Part shown: piece by piece, positions 33,519-44,961 of the stretch
Layout of the letters: each line of letters opens with the position of its first letter
How positions within the stretch are numbered: the stretch's first letter is position 1
From: Mantis religiosa
Taxonomy: Eukaryota > Arthropoda > Insecta > Mantodea > Mantidae
Direction of reading: 5' to 3'
Assembly (NCBI GenBank): GCA_030765055.1
Contig: CM060952.1
Span: forward strand, 80,199,164 to 80,263,163
DNA length: 64,000 nt
Position numbers and translations under genes: made by a program
The notes under the pieces: model-generated
The model's database searches: none
Told to the model about the DNA's origin: nothing
The model's input: the letters and a program-made list of their open reading frames with translations, nothing else

Positions 33519-36500
33519 ACGCGTCGTGGCGAGGGGCACGTCGCGGCCATCACCACCATCCCCTCGAGTGACAGTGCACGCCGTCAACCGGCGTACGGAT
33601 GACAGTCTCATCGCAGACGGTTGGGTGAAGAAACCATGCCGTGAACTGGTGGACACCGGAGCAGCAGTGACCATCATCAGACCTGAAGTAGCCAGGGCTT
33701 TACCCTCCAGAAAACCATGCCGACCATACCAGCTTGTGACGCCATTGGGTGACAGCGTGCCTGTGGAGAGGGAGAGCCTGCTAAAGTTGACATTGGGACG
33801 CAGTGCCGTGTGTCAGGGTATGTTCGTCACGAAGGTGATCGAGGAGGTGATACTGGGACTGGATAACCTCAGGAGCCACGAGGTGACGGTCGAAGTCGGA
33901 AGGAAGGTCCTGCGGCTCAACGGAGAAGAGGCGATACTTGGCAACCTCAAGAGCGCCTGGGAATTTGCAGGGTCGTCCTGAGGGAACACATGGTTGTCCG
34001 CGCGAGAAGCGAGGTAGTGGTGACGGCACGACTGGAAGGCCAGTGGACGAAGAACATGATGCTGGACCAAAATACGCCAGTGCACGGACTCTGTATAACC
34101 AGGACATTGTTCCCGTGCCGAGAGTAGGTGCCATATGAGGCTGCTCAATCTGATAGACACTGACAACGACATCCAGGCCGGGACGTAGTTGGGGACGTGC
34201 GAGCCCGTGGTCAGCGCAACCGCAATCTACATGACAGAGGACCCAGTACTGACGCAACACTTGGGGTCCCGGCTGGAAGGCTTACTGGAGAGGGCGGCCG
34301 ACCACCTGACCGCAGAGCAGCTGGGGAAAGTTCGACAACTGCTGAGACGATACCAGCGCGTCTTCAGCCAAGGCAACAGCGACTAGGGCCGCACAGACCG
34401 AGTGCTCCACCACATCGACACCGGAGACGCCAGCCCTATTCACCAACAGCCTAGACGCGTTCTGCTGGCCAAACAAGCGGCGGTACGAGACATGCTGGAG
34501 GACATGAGATCCAGGGGAGTGATTGAAGAGTCTGACAACCCTTGATGCTCCCCTGTAGTCTTGGTGACAAATAAGAATGGCGAACTACGCTTCTACGTGG
34601 ACTACAGGAAATTCAACGATGTAACCCGGAAGTACTGTTTTCCTTTACCCCGGATTGACGACACCCTGGACACTCTAGCTGCTGCAAAGTGCTTCTCGAC
34701 CCTGTACCTCAAGTCGGCTTACTGGCAGGTAGCTCTGGACCCTAGAGCAAAGAAGACCGCATTTTCGACAGGCCAAGGGCTTTATCAGTTCACAGTTATG
34801 CCCTTTTTACTCTGCAACCCGCCAGCTACCTTCTAACGCCTCATGCAATTAGTAATGAGGGGACTGACTTATTACGCCTGCCTGCTATACTTGGACTACA
34901 TCATCATCGTCGGCAAAACATTCCAAGACCATCTCGAAAACCTGAGCAAGGTGTTACAGAGGCTGCAGGCAGCATAGTTGAAGATGAACGCGAAGAAAAG
35001 CCAGCCGGAGGATAAGAGATAATTACGCAGTTTATTGGGACTGTGTAGTTAGTACCGCCGTTTCATAAAGGGATTCTCCAACATCGCCAAGCCCCTCACC
35101 CGCCTGATGGAAAAACACCGCCTTATGTATGGACGGAGGACGCCATAGTTGCTTTCCAGAAGCTGAAGAAGACACTTTGCAGTGCTCCTATTTGGCGATT
35201 CCCACAACTAGGTGGCGCTTTCACTATGGACACCGATGCCAGCGACCACTGCATTAGAGGCGTCCTATCCCAAGTCCAGGACGGCCACGAGCGGGTGATA
35301 GCCCACTACAGCAAGACTCTATCCAAGGCAGAGAAGAACTACTGTATCACCCTGCGAGATTTACTGGCGTTAGTGAAGACCTTGGATCATATCCACTAGT
35401 ACCTGTACGGTCAGCCATTCCACCTTAGGACTGACCATTCCGCCCTAACCTGGCTACTCAGCTTGGAAGGCCAGACAGCCCGCTGCGTCCATAGGCTGCA
35501 GGAGTACGACTTCACCTCTGAAACTCTAAGGGAAGGGCCACGGTAACGCAGACGCCGTGTCCCGAAGACCCTGTCCAGAAGAGTGCGGTCAATGCACAAG
35601 AGTGAAAGAGAAGGAGCGTGCCGCAGCTGTCATAGTGGTTACGGCAGTGTCTGCGGATGGCTAGGGTAGCGCAGGCCTGAGGAGGGAGTAGCTGGCTGAC
35701 GCAGATTTGGGGTCATTCTTGAGAGAAGTAGCGGCAGGGACAAAACCTACCTAGGAGGACATCGAATCGAGGAGCGCCACATATAAGTCTTACTGGGCCC
35801 AGTGGGACTCACTGAAGTTCAGAGAGGGCGTGCTGCTCCGGGTATGAGATTCACCTGAAGGGAAGACGCAGAGAGAACAGTTGGCACTTCCCCGAATTAA
35901 GGTGTCGGAGATCTTGGATGAAGTGCACGCCGCTACTTCAGGAGGACAGCTGGGAGCAAACCGAACGATCGAAAAACTCCGGTAGCGCTAGTATTGGCTG
36001 AGGCTCCGTGCAGACGCTGAGAGGGGTGCCGTGAATGCCATGTGTGCGAGGCGAGTCGCGGTCCCCAGAATAGGAGCCGGGGTCACATGCAGCAGTACAA
36101 CGTCGGAGTGACATTCCATCGTATCGCTGTGGACATAGCTGGACAATTCCCAGTGTTCGACCGAGGCAATAAGTAGTTGATGGTGGGCGTAGACTACTTC
36201 CCCAAGCGGGGCCGGAGGTATATGCCATTCCGAACCAGGAGGCGAAGACAGTTACAGACTGCCTCGTGGAGCAACTGTTTTGCCGTTTTGGGGTGCCCTT
36301 AGAGCTTCACAGTGATCAGGGCACCAATGTTGAACCCAACCTAATGACGGAGGCACTGAAAAGGCTTGGGGTGTCAAGACCCGCACAACACCCCTACATC
36401 CACAGTCGGACGGTATGGTGGAAAGATACGTAAAGACCTTAGAAGAACACCCGAGGAAGGCCATGGCCAACCATCAGCGAGACTGGGACATCAAGGTGCC

Positions 36501-36885
36501 GCTCGTCAACATACACCACTGGGATGACGCCAGCCAGCTTAATGTTCGGCCGAGAGTTACGCCTACCTGGTGACCTCGCTTTTGGTAGCCCTTCGGACGC
36601 AAAACAGCCAGCAAACGTGTATGTGGAAAACCTGGAGGACCATCTCCACGACATGCATAAGATGGTTCGTCAAAACATCCAGAAGGCGTGCGACCGCATG
36701 AAGACCCGATACGACAGTCAAGCCAACAGCCAAGGGTTCCAGCAAGGTGACCTGGTCTGGTTGTACCGCCCTACCCGGACCAAGGTACGCTGCCCGAAAG
36801 TTCAACAACCGTGGCAAGGAGCGTACCGGGTGGTGAAGAGGATTAACGGCGTGGTCTACCGTATCCAGAAGTTGCCCCGAGGGTA
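33519..36885 (+). pseudogene. Gypsy copy C pol relic (protease, RT, RNase H, integrase)
   Basis: Protease: 'LVDTGAAVTIIRPEVARAL' at 33648-33705, DTG intact. RT: 'RFYVDYRKFNDV' at 34587, 'LPRIDDTLDTLAA', and the active site at 34891-34902 reading Y-L-D-Y. RNase H: 'HLRTDHSALTWLL'-like text near 35421-35460. Integrase: 'LHSDQGTN' near 36303 and a C-terminal part 36524-36885 ('LMFGRELRLPGDLAFGS', 'GDLVWLYRPTRTK'). Stops include TAG 34384-34386, TGA 34544-34546 and TAA 34834-34836, plus frame changes. Non-autonomous. Confidence 0.88.
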
Positions 36886-36966
36886 GATGGTGGTGTTACA
36901 CTTGAATCGATGGTGCTGTTCGGGACGGCCAGCCTTGAGGAGGGAGAAGTTTCACGAACCCGTTAT

Positions 36967-37407
36967 TGTGATAGCGCGGCTTGTGTACACAAAGTAACTG
37001 ATAAAGATAGCGCGGAGATGAAGCTCTGCAGGGGCAGATAAATTGAGATGATTGGAAAATTCAACTAACATCTTCGATTGATAGAGAACATTCGGTTTCT
37101 TGTTTGTTTTAGAACAGTCTAGAATTATCAATGGTCTGTAAGAGATCGCGACAGGCCAGCGTGTGCAATCATAAGCAGTTATAAACGAAGTTGTAACGAG
37201 AGTTGTAAACAGAGTGTAATCAGAATTGAGTACTGTGCAACTGTGAACGCTGTCTGTTTGTGTTCAGCGACCTTGGAAGATTGTAATTGTGTATGTGACG
37301 TAATTCTGCTAATGTTAAGATTGTCCAAAGTGTATATCAACGGAAATAAAGAACATTTTGAATTTCTGCAAATTCTACTTTTAATTCTACGAATCCACAA
37401 AGTCACA
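36967..37407 (+). repeat. Gypsy copy C, 3' LTR
   Basis: 441 bases, TGTGATAGCG...GTCACA, with AATAAA at 37345-37350. A purine-rich tract (GGAGGGAGAAG) at 36939-36949 just before it is the likely polypurine tract. Confidence 0.88.
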
Positions 37408-37411
37408 GTAT

Positions 37412-38493
37412 TAAGCTGTTTATTGAGGTTTAGGTTCAGAAATGTAATGTGTCTCTCGTATGTTAAATGGTCCAGAAGCACTTCCCTGAAGCATAATATG
37501 TTTAAGATTTTATAGAATAGGTTCGATTAGAGAGGTATGCTTAACTAACGCATCTGAAACATAATGTTATGTATATAAGATAATTTGAGCTTTCATTTTC
37601 CAACCCCGTAAACTCATCCAGAAAATCACATTTCTTACTTCTTGTAGTAAAATATTTGTTGGTGTGCGTTTTCTTCCTAAATAAAGATCTGAGAATTTAG
37701 AAGCCACAAAATGGGTGTGGTAACCGACGCTACTCCAGTGGACATGTTGTTGGACATGTTTCCATCCATGATAATGTTAACTGTATACCTATTCTAAGAA
37801 GGTGTGCGACTAAGCAGTCACGTTCAGAACTTAAGTACAATATTGCTGCTCATTTTTTCATGGGTAACCGGGAATTCACTTTTGCTCTTCAAAGATGAAT
37901 ATACCTTTACAGTTTCTTACATTTTTTACATCATCTTGTTGAAATTTATTTTAGTGTCAATTTGTAGTTTAGCAGAGTGGAAAGATAAATTGTTTATCTT
38001 TGACTGTTTAATTTTCACGCTCCTTTCTACCAAAATACTCCCAGCTAATCCCACCTGTAGGGTTAAGTGCTTTGACTAATGAAATATTTGTTTTGTTGTA
38101 CTATTACTTGAATATTGTTTAGTATTGCTTGTAAGGCAGACTTTGAGTCATAGAATACTGTTGCCCTGTTGATCGTCAGCTACCGCCGAACATTGTAGAA
38201 GAAAGAAAGGTTTTATACAAAAACTGGTGGTTGAGATGCAATGTACTGCTATGATGTAAAGTCTCTACCTGAGGTAAGTCATTGCGGGGTTTCATATCTC
38301 AGTCACGAAATATTTGTACATAACATAAACACAACTTTAGACTGTGAAGCTCTTGGACCATTTATTCAATTCAGTTGATCCCAGCTGTATACGGTTTTAT
38401 AAAATACAACGCTTACTTTTTAGAGTGATAGCCAAGTAAAGAAAAACAATTTTATAGTAATCCTATAGTAATGAATTTAGTATTAGTTCAACA
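37412..38493. other. Intron 5, unassigned
   Basis: About 1.1 kb of AT-rich intron between Gypsy copy C and the inverted repeat. No feature can be supported. Confidence 0.45.
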
Positions 38494-39204
38494 ACATAAA
38501 ATTACTTCTTAAAATGTAATCATTTGACACAAACTTCACCTATCTTTTAAGAAAATTGATGAATTATCCACAGAGTTCAAGAGACTGGTTTCCCAAACTT
38601 GATTCGCATCTTTAGTCAACATTTCCTTCGATGTGATCGTTACTACCACTAAATGTTGTATTATTCTTGTATGTATCACCAAACTCAGAAAATGAACCAA
38701 ACTTTAAATACAGAATTGATTGGTGGTATTTCAAATTCATTATCTGCTTTATAATTTTTAAAATAAATATTTTTCCCAAACCATTAAATGTATTGGACCA
38801 TTTAATTGCTTTAATAATTGAACTTCAGGATTTATTTTATGGTTAAATGACTACGGCCGTGGCATTATTTTACCATGAGATAAATCGCGAAATTAAATTA
38901 CTAAAGCAATTAAGTGAATCGATAGATTTAATTGTTTGGGAAGAAATATTTATTTAAAAAATAGGCATCGCGTAATGAATTTTGAAATACCGCCAAACAA
39001 TTGTCCTTAATTTTTATTTATTTTCAGTTTTGCAATAAATACAAGAATAATACAACATTTAGTGGTAGTAACGATCACATCGAAGGAAATGTTGACTAAA
39101 GATGCGAATCAAGTTTGGGAAACCAGTCTCTTCAATTCTGTGGAAATTTCATCAATTTTCTTAAAAGATAAGTGAAGTTTGTGTCAAATAATTATATTTT
39201 ATGT
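38494..39204. repeat. Long inverted repeat (foldback element), arms about 350 bases
   Basis: The left arm (38494 to about 38852) is matched by the reverse complement of the right arm (about 38860-39204), with small indels and substitutions, most exactly over TTTGACACAAACTTCAC..., AGAGACTGGTTTCCCAAACTTGATTCG and the ATGTTGTATTATTCTTGTA region. The centre is the short palindrome ACGGCCGT (38853-38860), so almost no loop remains. Transcribed within the host gene's pre-mRNA it would form a roughly 350-bp hairpin. No coding potential. It may be a foldback or MITE-type DNA element or a palindromic duplication. Confidence 0.92.
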
Positions 39205-39265
39205 AGTATTTGTTGCTGCACTGTTATTAGCTTTTGTTTTTATGTATACAATTGCTTGCTTACAG

Positions 39266-39339
39266 GATAAAAGCTGCACCACCAGAGCCGCTGCCGCCTG
39301 CATTGAAGAAAATGCAGAAACGCAGTAAACAAGAAGAAG
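39266..39339 (+). CDS. Host gene, exon f
   Basis: 74 bases between an ATTGCTTGCTTACAG acceptor and a GTGAGC donor; phase in 2, out 1, matching both neighbours. The peptide 'IKAAPPEPLPPALKKMQKRS' then 'KQEE' is Pro-rich then basic. It starts 61 bases after the end of the long inverted repeat. Confidence 0.8.
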
Positions 39340-39710
39340 GTGAGCGAATCATCATTTTAGAAGGGAATTGGGCCTTAGGTGCGAAGCAACAAGTTGTATG
39401 TCAGAGGCCCACCGCTATTTTAGAACATTATAATAAAAATTAACTATTTTAAATATAGAAAGCAATGTTATATCTAGCGCAATGCATTTTGAGTAATACG
39501 TTTAACACTGAAAATAATTTAAGACTATCATTGGGGATTGCCTTCAGTTATTACATCAAAGAAACCGCAATCCTATTTTAGAACAATAACTGTCACGTTA
39601 ATATTACAAAATAAGACAGAAACACTTCTATAATTGTATATCTAATTTTAATTACATAAAACTTAAAGTTATGTCATGTAGAAAATATTGACTTATGGTT
39701 TATTCTACAG

Positions 39711-39780
39711 ACATGATGGCGCTAGCACGAAAACGTTACACTGAGAGCATGGAGCCCCAAAGTTCACGGGGATCACAAAG
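39711..39780 (+). CDS. Host gene, exon g (second DMM-type exon)
   Basis: 70 bases between a TTTATTCTACAG acceptor and a GTATGT donor; phase in 1, out 2. 'DMMALARKRYTESMEPQSS' repeats the start of exon e (DMMTLARKRY), at both protein and DNA level (ATGATGRC.YTRGCACGAAAA). Same phase and same position relative to the splice site indicate exon duplication. Which of the two is used, or whether both are, cannot be told. Confidence 0.8.
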
Positions 39781-39899
39781 GTATGTAATTGCAATCTCAA
39801 AGTTGTACTGACAAATTTAACGTGCTATTTTGATACTCTATATGACCAATTAGAAAATATTTTGCTATTTGTCTATGATGTAGATACTGTCATTTCAAC

Positions 39900-40201
39900 A
39901 GTGAAGTTCACCTTCCGTTGGTCACGCGGGGCCTGGGATGCCCCTAGCTCTATTCAATTACACATACAAATTATAATGCAGACTCTATTCCTATTTTATT
40001 TTAGCTGATGTATTTAGCATGATTATACTGATGAAAGCTATGTATAATTAAGCTAGATAAAGTCGAAAACAGAGGAAAAAAAGAAGAAAATTAAGGCAAA
40101 AAGAAATACAGGTATATAAGTACATAAATATAACGTGGGATCTCCCAGGCCCCGCGCGACTACCGGTGTTCTGCCAAGGCATGTGCTTACCGGAGGGTTA
40201 A
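39900..40201. repeat. Probable TTAA-type MITE
   Basis: An inverted repeat CGCGGGGCCTGGGA (39925-39938) and its complement (40143-40156) enclose an AT-rich core of about 200 bases. The right side runs on as ..CGCGCGACTACCGGTGTTCTGCC..CCGGAGGG and stops at TTAA (40198-40201), as piggyBac-type ends do (TTAA-CCC). The left outer part is diverged and lacks a clean TTAA. It lies in the intron after exon g. Confidence 0.55.
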
Positions 40202-41170
40202 GGATCAATTGTGATTTAGGTCTGAGTTTAGGTTATGTTTAGAAATCTGCGTTTTCCAAACCTCAGTAATGTTAGTGAGTGTTTTGAACCTTTAATTGAT
40301 ATGTACTATGTAACGTAATAAGGGTTTAAAAATTCTAAAACATTACAAACGATGAAAACGTACCAGTGAGTTTACGAATATAAACTGTATTGTATTGTAT
40401 TGTATTTTTATTAATTAGCGATTCTTTTAATATATATCCATGAATAACTAGGGACTATACAACATTTCTGTAGAAAATGTCTGAAATGGCATTTTAAAAT
40501 GTTTTCAAAAACTAATAAGTGTGCGCGAGCTATAAGCCATTGTTCTTATATTACATAAGCAAATTCTGTGACTAGCGTCTCCAGTTAGCACGTGTTTTGA
40601 GTACAAGTTAGCGGCTTCTTTACAAGCATTGTGATGCAGGACTTCTGTACGGTTAATTTGTACTAAGTATTGTGGACAAAGCTTCTCCAATTATGTGATA
40701 GTTGCTATTTTTAGCAAACAACGACCTTCAGCTGACCTCGATCAAAGTAACACCATTCTCTCTACTTCTTTCAGATATACACCATATAATTTTTTATCTA
40801 TATTCTTCGTTTTCCTACCTGTGTGTCGCAACTCTTTCTCTTGACAAGAAACCCCACGTGGTAAACCCTTCGCCATTTATTAAGTATTTTAAGTCAAGAG
40901 TAGGTACACGCAGTTGTGTAACGCTACTTTTGTCACCTTTTCACTTTCGGATTATTTCTACTTCAAAGATTGGCCTACACAAGTTATTAATGCATTATAG
41001 GGAGTCCTTACTACTTTTAAATACTTACAGTTCATTTTCAGAAATGAATCTGATGAAATTATTTTCTATCAGGATGAATACGTCTGCCTTATACAATATG
41101 TAGGGAAGAACCTCTTTTTCAACATTTAAATCCAAATATACAATAAATAATGTTTGTTATTCCTTTACAG
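40202..41170. other. Intron 7, unassigned; small (TATTG)n repeat
   Basis: About 1 kb of AT-rich intron. A short (TATTG)n run lies at 40388-40410. Open frames show no motif. It ends in the acceptor of exon h. Confidence 0.45.
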
Positions 41171-41217
41171 ACCAAGAATGGGATCATTGGCAGCTGCTCC
41201 GGAGTATTTTGAGCCAG
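41171..41217 (+). CDS. Host gene, exon h (47-base micro-exon)
   Basis: 47 bases between a TTCCTTTACAG acceptor and a CAG/GTAAGT donor; phase in 2, out 1. Peptide 'PRMGSLAAAPEYFEP'. It joins exon g and exon i in frame across a 12.9 kb intron. Confidence 0.72.
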
Positions 41218-41771
41218 GTAAGTCAGTTCCTATTGTCAAACAATGGAGAGAACCAATACCAGGTAACCCTCACACATCCAACTATAAACCCAGAACAATT
41301 CCACAACTTTGTACCGAGTTGATGGCTAACTGGTTCTTCCAACATAAGAAAGAAAGTTAATACGGTATAGTAATATTTCGTATTTATTAATGTTTTTGGA
41401 TATTTTCACCTATGAGGTTGTGCACTAACGCCTATTACATGTTGAGTTTAAAACAAAACGATTGAACTTGACGCATCCTCAGAAGCATGAGTAACTAAAT
41501 TAGAACTTTCTGCATTAGTAACACACGAAAAACAAGTAACACGTTTCGAAAACAGATCTCCAAGATACTATGTCAAGACAGAAAGTTCAAAGTTGGATTT
41601 GGTATAGTAGAAAAAAGTAAGTTATTGTAGGTATTGATTATCCGGATTTGTGGGCTGTGGTCTAGTGGAAAGTCTTCTTCCAGATGTTTGGTTGGAAACT
41701 GCATCAAACATCCTCAGTGGCGTGGTCGTAACACACTAGTTGTATTATCAGCTGCGACTGATATGGAGTCT
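41218..41771. other. Intron 8, start; holds left copy of a LINE target site
   Basis: AT-rich sequence. Its right edge, 41755-41771 (CGACTGATATGGAGTCT), is the left copy of the LINE-C target duplication. Confidence 0.6.
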
Positions 41772-42238
41772 CGTCGTCGTCGTGCTGTTGGCAGGCTGAG
41801 ATCCTCTTCTTCATGGGTTGTGCGAAGTGAGGGACAGCCCGTAGGTGTGATATTCGTCTACCTGTCCTAGAAGAGACAACCACTTAATGATAGGAATAAG
41901 GGTTTGTAGGGTGACGGGTGAAATTTAGGTGGGGGAAGAGAGGAGGGAGCGTTAGCTCCTCAATGGTTGAGTATCCAGGTGCAACGACTCATTGTGCAAC
42001 ACTGGTGGCAAATAAGATTTAGAAAAGGAAGACGTACTTTTGATTTTCCAGAGTAGCTCTTGGGTAGTTTCATTTTGAGGCTGGTAGATGTACCTTAGGG
42101 TTACCGGTAGTGCCCGCAAGCCATGCGGGGTAGCCGGTATTGCCTCTTGCGGCGATCACTGGGACGATAAACCCCAAGAGACCTAACTAGGGCGCTCTGA
42201 TGTAATGGTAGTCGGTCGTAAAATTTAGTGGCCGTGGC

Positions 42239-42496
42239 TTAAAGAGTTTGAACGGCGGGAAACTGGACGCGTTTGTGGACCACACTCCTCCTCACGAAGA
42301 TCGCCGTGCCACCTCTCAGGCGGCCCACTCGATCGTTCCTGAGGCAGTGAAAGCCCGGGATGTGGAATGGGATGTTCGGTTGGTGATGTGTTTCCGATAC
42401 CAAGATAAGATCCAATGCAGATGACCTTGCAAATTGCAGCAGCTCATTTCGCTGCTCCTCTATGCCACATGCGTTCCAGAACGCAAACCTGATCAA
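42239..42496 (-). pseudogene. LINE-C ORF2 remnant: endonuclease N-terminal part
   Basis: 'MIRFAFWNACGIEEQ' (WN motif), 'LDLILVSETHHQPN' (catalytic Glu) and 'LRGGTAIFVRRSVVH' match LINE-B ORF2 residues 10-95. The frame then crosses the deletion junction near 42237. Confidence 0.85.
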
Positions 42497-42547
42497 GGTC
42501 GAGGACCTAGTTTTGTCCGCCTTTAAGGGTCGGCTGTGACACAGGTG

Positions 42548-44060
42548 TCAGCAATGCAAGCCCCTCCATGGCAATAACTGTACGGGTTGCAGGCTTCGTG
42601 GTGGAGAAGAAGCGAACAAGTAGTTCACAGAGTCACTGTCTATGAGTGTGCAGTATATGCTGCATCCATGCCGAAAATCCGAGCTCTGCGTACTGCTGGA
42701 CAGTGGAGGGTCTTTTATGGGGATGGGGGAACTCGACGAATATTGAGGCGCCGGTCTGCCGTTAGCCTCGTCAACTCTAAAATCACGAGCAGGCTTGGGA
42801 GTACCATGCCCACTAGAGGCCTCAACAGACGCCACTGGCCTTCCGGCAGCACGTTGACCCTTAGCTCTATGGGAAGGTGCTTTTGGAGGGGCTGAATAAT
42901 TGGGACGAGCCAAAGCTGTTTATGTAGCTTGGGGATTGGCTGAGCTTACCGGAGACTTCACACGCAAACCTGTGGGCTTGCATAACACATCCGCAGAAGT
43001 GGGTGCACTGCTGCTTTGAGGTAAGCCAGTTGCATCTGCCTGCACTAGTGTTATGGAGGCAGGAGTCTGCATGGCTGATTCTGATGTCGGCGCCCTTCTG
43101 GAGCCTTTGAGAGCCTCCCATGATGGGCAGCCCCCATAGCATGCCACATGCTCATCCTTGCAGCTGGCACAGGAGGATACCTCCATAATTGCTGCGGACA
43201 GATCTCATTTTGGTGAGTGCACCAGCATCTCAGGCAGCGTGGATTGCGGTGGTAGAAGTGACTGGTGTGGTTAAATCTCAGACCGTAAACCATTGTGGAG
43301 GACCGCCAGAGCCTTTGGCTGGTTTGATGTGAACCAGCAGGTAGCAAATGGTGGTGACACCATCGATCTTACCTTTCGGGTCGCCGGCCTTTTCCACCAC
43401 TACTAAGAATAGGGGGAGGTGAGGTTTCTCTCCTAAGCGATCAGGAGCCGGCCGGATGAGTTGTTCAATCACCCTGGGGATCATACCCTGTCGGACAAGA
43501 TCTGTCCTGATGTTTTCGGCGGAGGTATACATCGGCGGCCCATGGATAACCATTCGAACATCTCGAGCTTTGTCCAGAATGAAGGTGATGTGGGGTACCC
43601 CACGTCTCTTGAGGTGGCGGAGGAGTGTGAAATCCTCAGCTGTTATAGCGCTAAAGATGAATCGGCATTTGCTCTGCCGAACCTTGCACTCCCCGACAGC
43701 GTAGACATGACTTCTTTTAAGAAGCCCAGAAGTCGTCAACGATTTCTGGTGGAACATGTCGCTTAGATTCACCTCCTGGTCCAGGATTGGCTGCTGATGA
43801 GATTGACATGCCAGAGGACAAGTGTGTTCTGCGCATCTTTCGTGAGGTGACCTCACGAAAGTCTTCGTCCACCTCTCCCTCGCTGGACAGACATGAAGAG
43901 CTGTACTCCGGGTCATTCCCTCGAACGGAGGAGCAGGAAGTGTTGTAGGAGGACACTAGTGTTCTCCTATTCCTATTGGAAAACGAAGTGCACACACTGG
44001 CATGCTCCGAGTTCTTGAACTCAAAAATTTGGGCTGTCCGCAGAATTTCTTTACGCATGA
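42548..44060 (-). pseudogene. LINE-C ORF1 relic
   Basis: From the 5' side: 'HVPPEIVDDF' near 43740, 'RFIFSAITAEDFTLLRHL', 'DKARDVRMVIHGPPMYT', 'HLPLFLVVVEKAGDPKGKID' and 'GVTTICYLLVHIKP', all colinear with LINE-B ORF1 but clearly diverged. Zinc-knuckle text in other frames near 43140-43290 ('RCWCTHQNEICP', 'CASCKDEHVACYGGC'). Frame changes are frequent. Confidence 0.8.
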
Positions 44061-44645
44061 CGCCATGGTTGGTCTTGCTGACTTAAACTAGAGGTACCTT
44101 GCCATCTCTGTTAGCGCGTTGTCGGTGAGGTTTCGTTTTCTTAGGGTCCACCTTAATGTGCTAGCGTTGGCTGCAGCTGCTGGATTCTCAGTCCCATTTG
44201 GGCCGAGCTTTGGGAAAGGGATGGTGAAGGAGCTCTATTGGACATGGTGGTGGTAAAGATGTTGGTTCGAGTGATCGAACACGTACCTAAAGCACCTGTA
44301 GGCAGCGGGTGCTTATCAGTTTGCCATTAAGAGGGCCGGACACATTACATGGAATGCGCATTACACAGTTCCATAGAGAACTGGATGGCTATGGCCGTTA
44401 GCGGCTGCCCGCTACCTGTAAGGCTTTCGCTCTAGGATTTATGAGGCAGGAAGGCTGTTTGAGTGTTGGCCCTGTGCAGCAGGCTGGTTGTGCCGATGTT
44501 TTCTCCGCGGTCTGTCGCTTGTTGAACCGAAGTTCCAGTAGTGCTATTGCCAGGAGCTGCCCTGAGGTCGCAGTGAAGATCCTTGTAGAATAGTGTTCTC
44601 CTTGGCTCCTCACTGCATCATTGAACGACTGATATGGAGTCTGTC

Positions 44646-44668
44646 ATGCCATGCCATGCCATGCCATG
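44646..44668 (-). repeat. LINE-B 3' tail, (GGCAT)4
   Basis: Four tandem copies of ATGCC plus a partial unit directly abutting the 3' junction. Tandem-repeat tails are known in some LINE clades and are thought to be made during reverse-transcription initiation. Confidence 0.8.
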
Positions 44669-44961
44669 TGGTGCTGGCTGGCTGTATAAAGCCAGAAGGT
44701 TTTTTCTGCGTGCCCACCCGTTTTTAAGGGTTTTACCGCAGGTAAGGTAATATCGGGATGTTGTAGGATGAAATGTTGATTTTTTAGGATGATGAATTTT
44801 CTGAGGTTACTAGTAGTACCTGAGGGTTGATGGACAGGATGCAACACCTTGCACCCTGGTGTTTTGTTTATTTAAATTTTGGGTTTATAATTTTGATGCC
44901 AAGCAGCTTGGAAGAATTATGTGGAGCTCAGCTTTAGCTGCTGTTTGGATTAGCTCCTTGG

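Larger units (their letters stand above)
31973..37407 (+). mobile_element. Gypsy copy C with both LTRs and a target duplication
   Basis: A 5.4 kb plus-strand element: 5' LTR 31973-32425, gag from ATG 32454, pol, 3' LTR 36967-37407. Both LTRs begin TGT and end CA, and GTAT flanks both sides (31969-31972 and 37408-37411), a 4-bp target duplication. The LTRs differ by several indels (17 extra bases near the start of the 5' LTR), so it is not a recent insertion. Coding parts contain stops and frame changes. Confidence 0.9.
41772..44625 (-). mobile_element. LINE-C, internally deleted Jockey-like LINE
   Basis: A minus-strand relative of LINE-B, bounded by a perfect 17-bp direct repeat CGACTGATATGGAGTCT at 41755-41771 and 44626-44642. 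The 3' end (left) is a short CGT/ACG repeat (41772-41783). ORF1 text fills 42550-44060 and the endonuclease start lies at 42239-42496. Directly after the endonuclease's first ~85 codons comes sequence matching the last ~45 codons of LINE-B ORF2 and the 3' UTR (42098-42220 compared with 44970-45100). The RT and most of the endonuclease (about 2.3 kb) are therefore missing. Non-autonomous. Confidence 0.85.

Noticed and set aside
44646..44668. Independent microsatellite (ATGCC)n
   Set aside because: It directly abuts the LINE-B target duplication, so it is better explained as the LINE tail.
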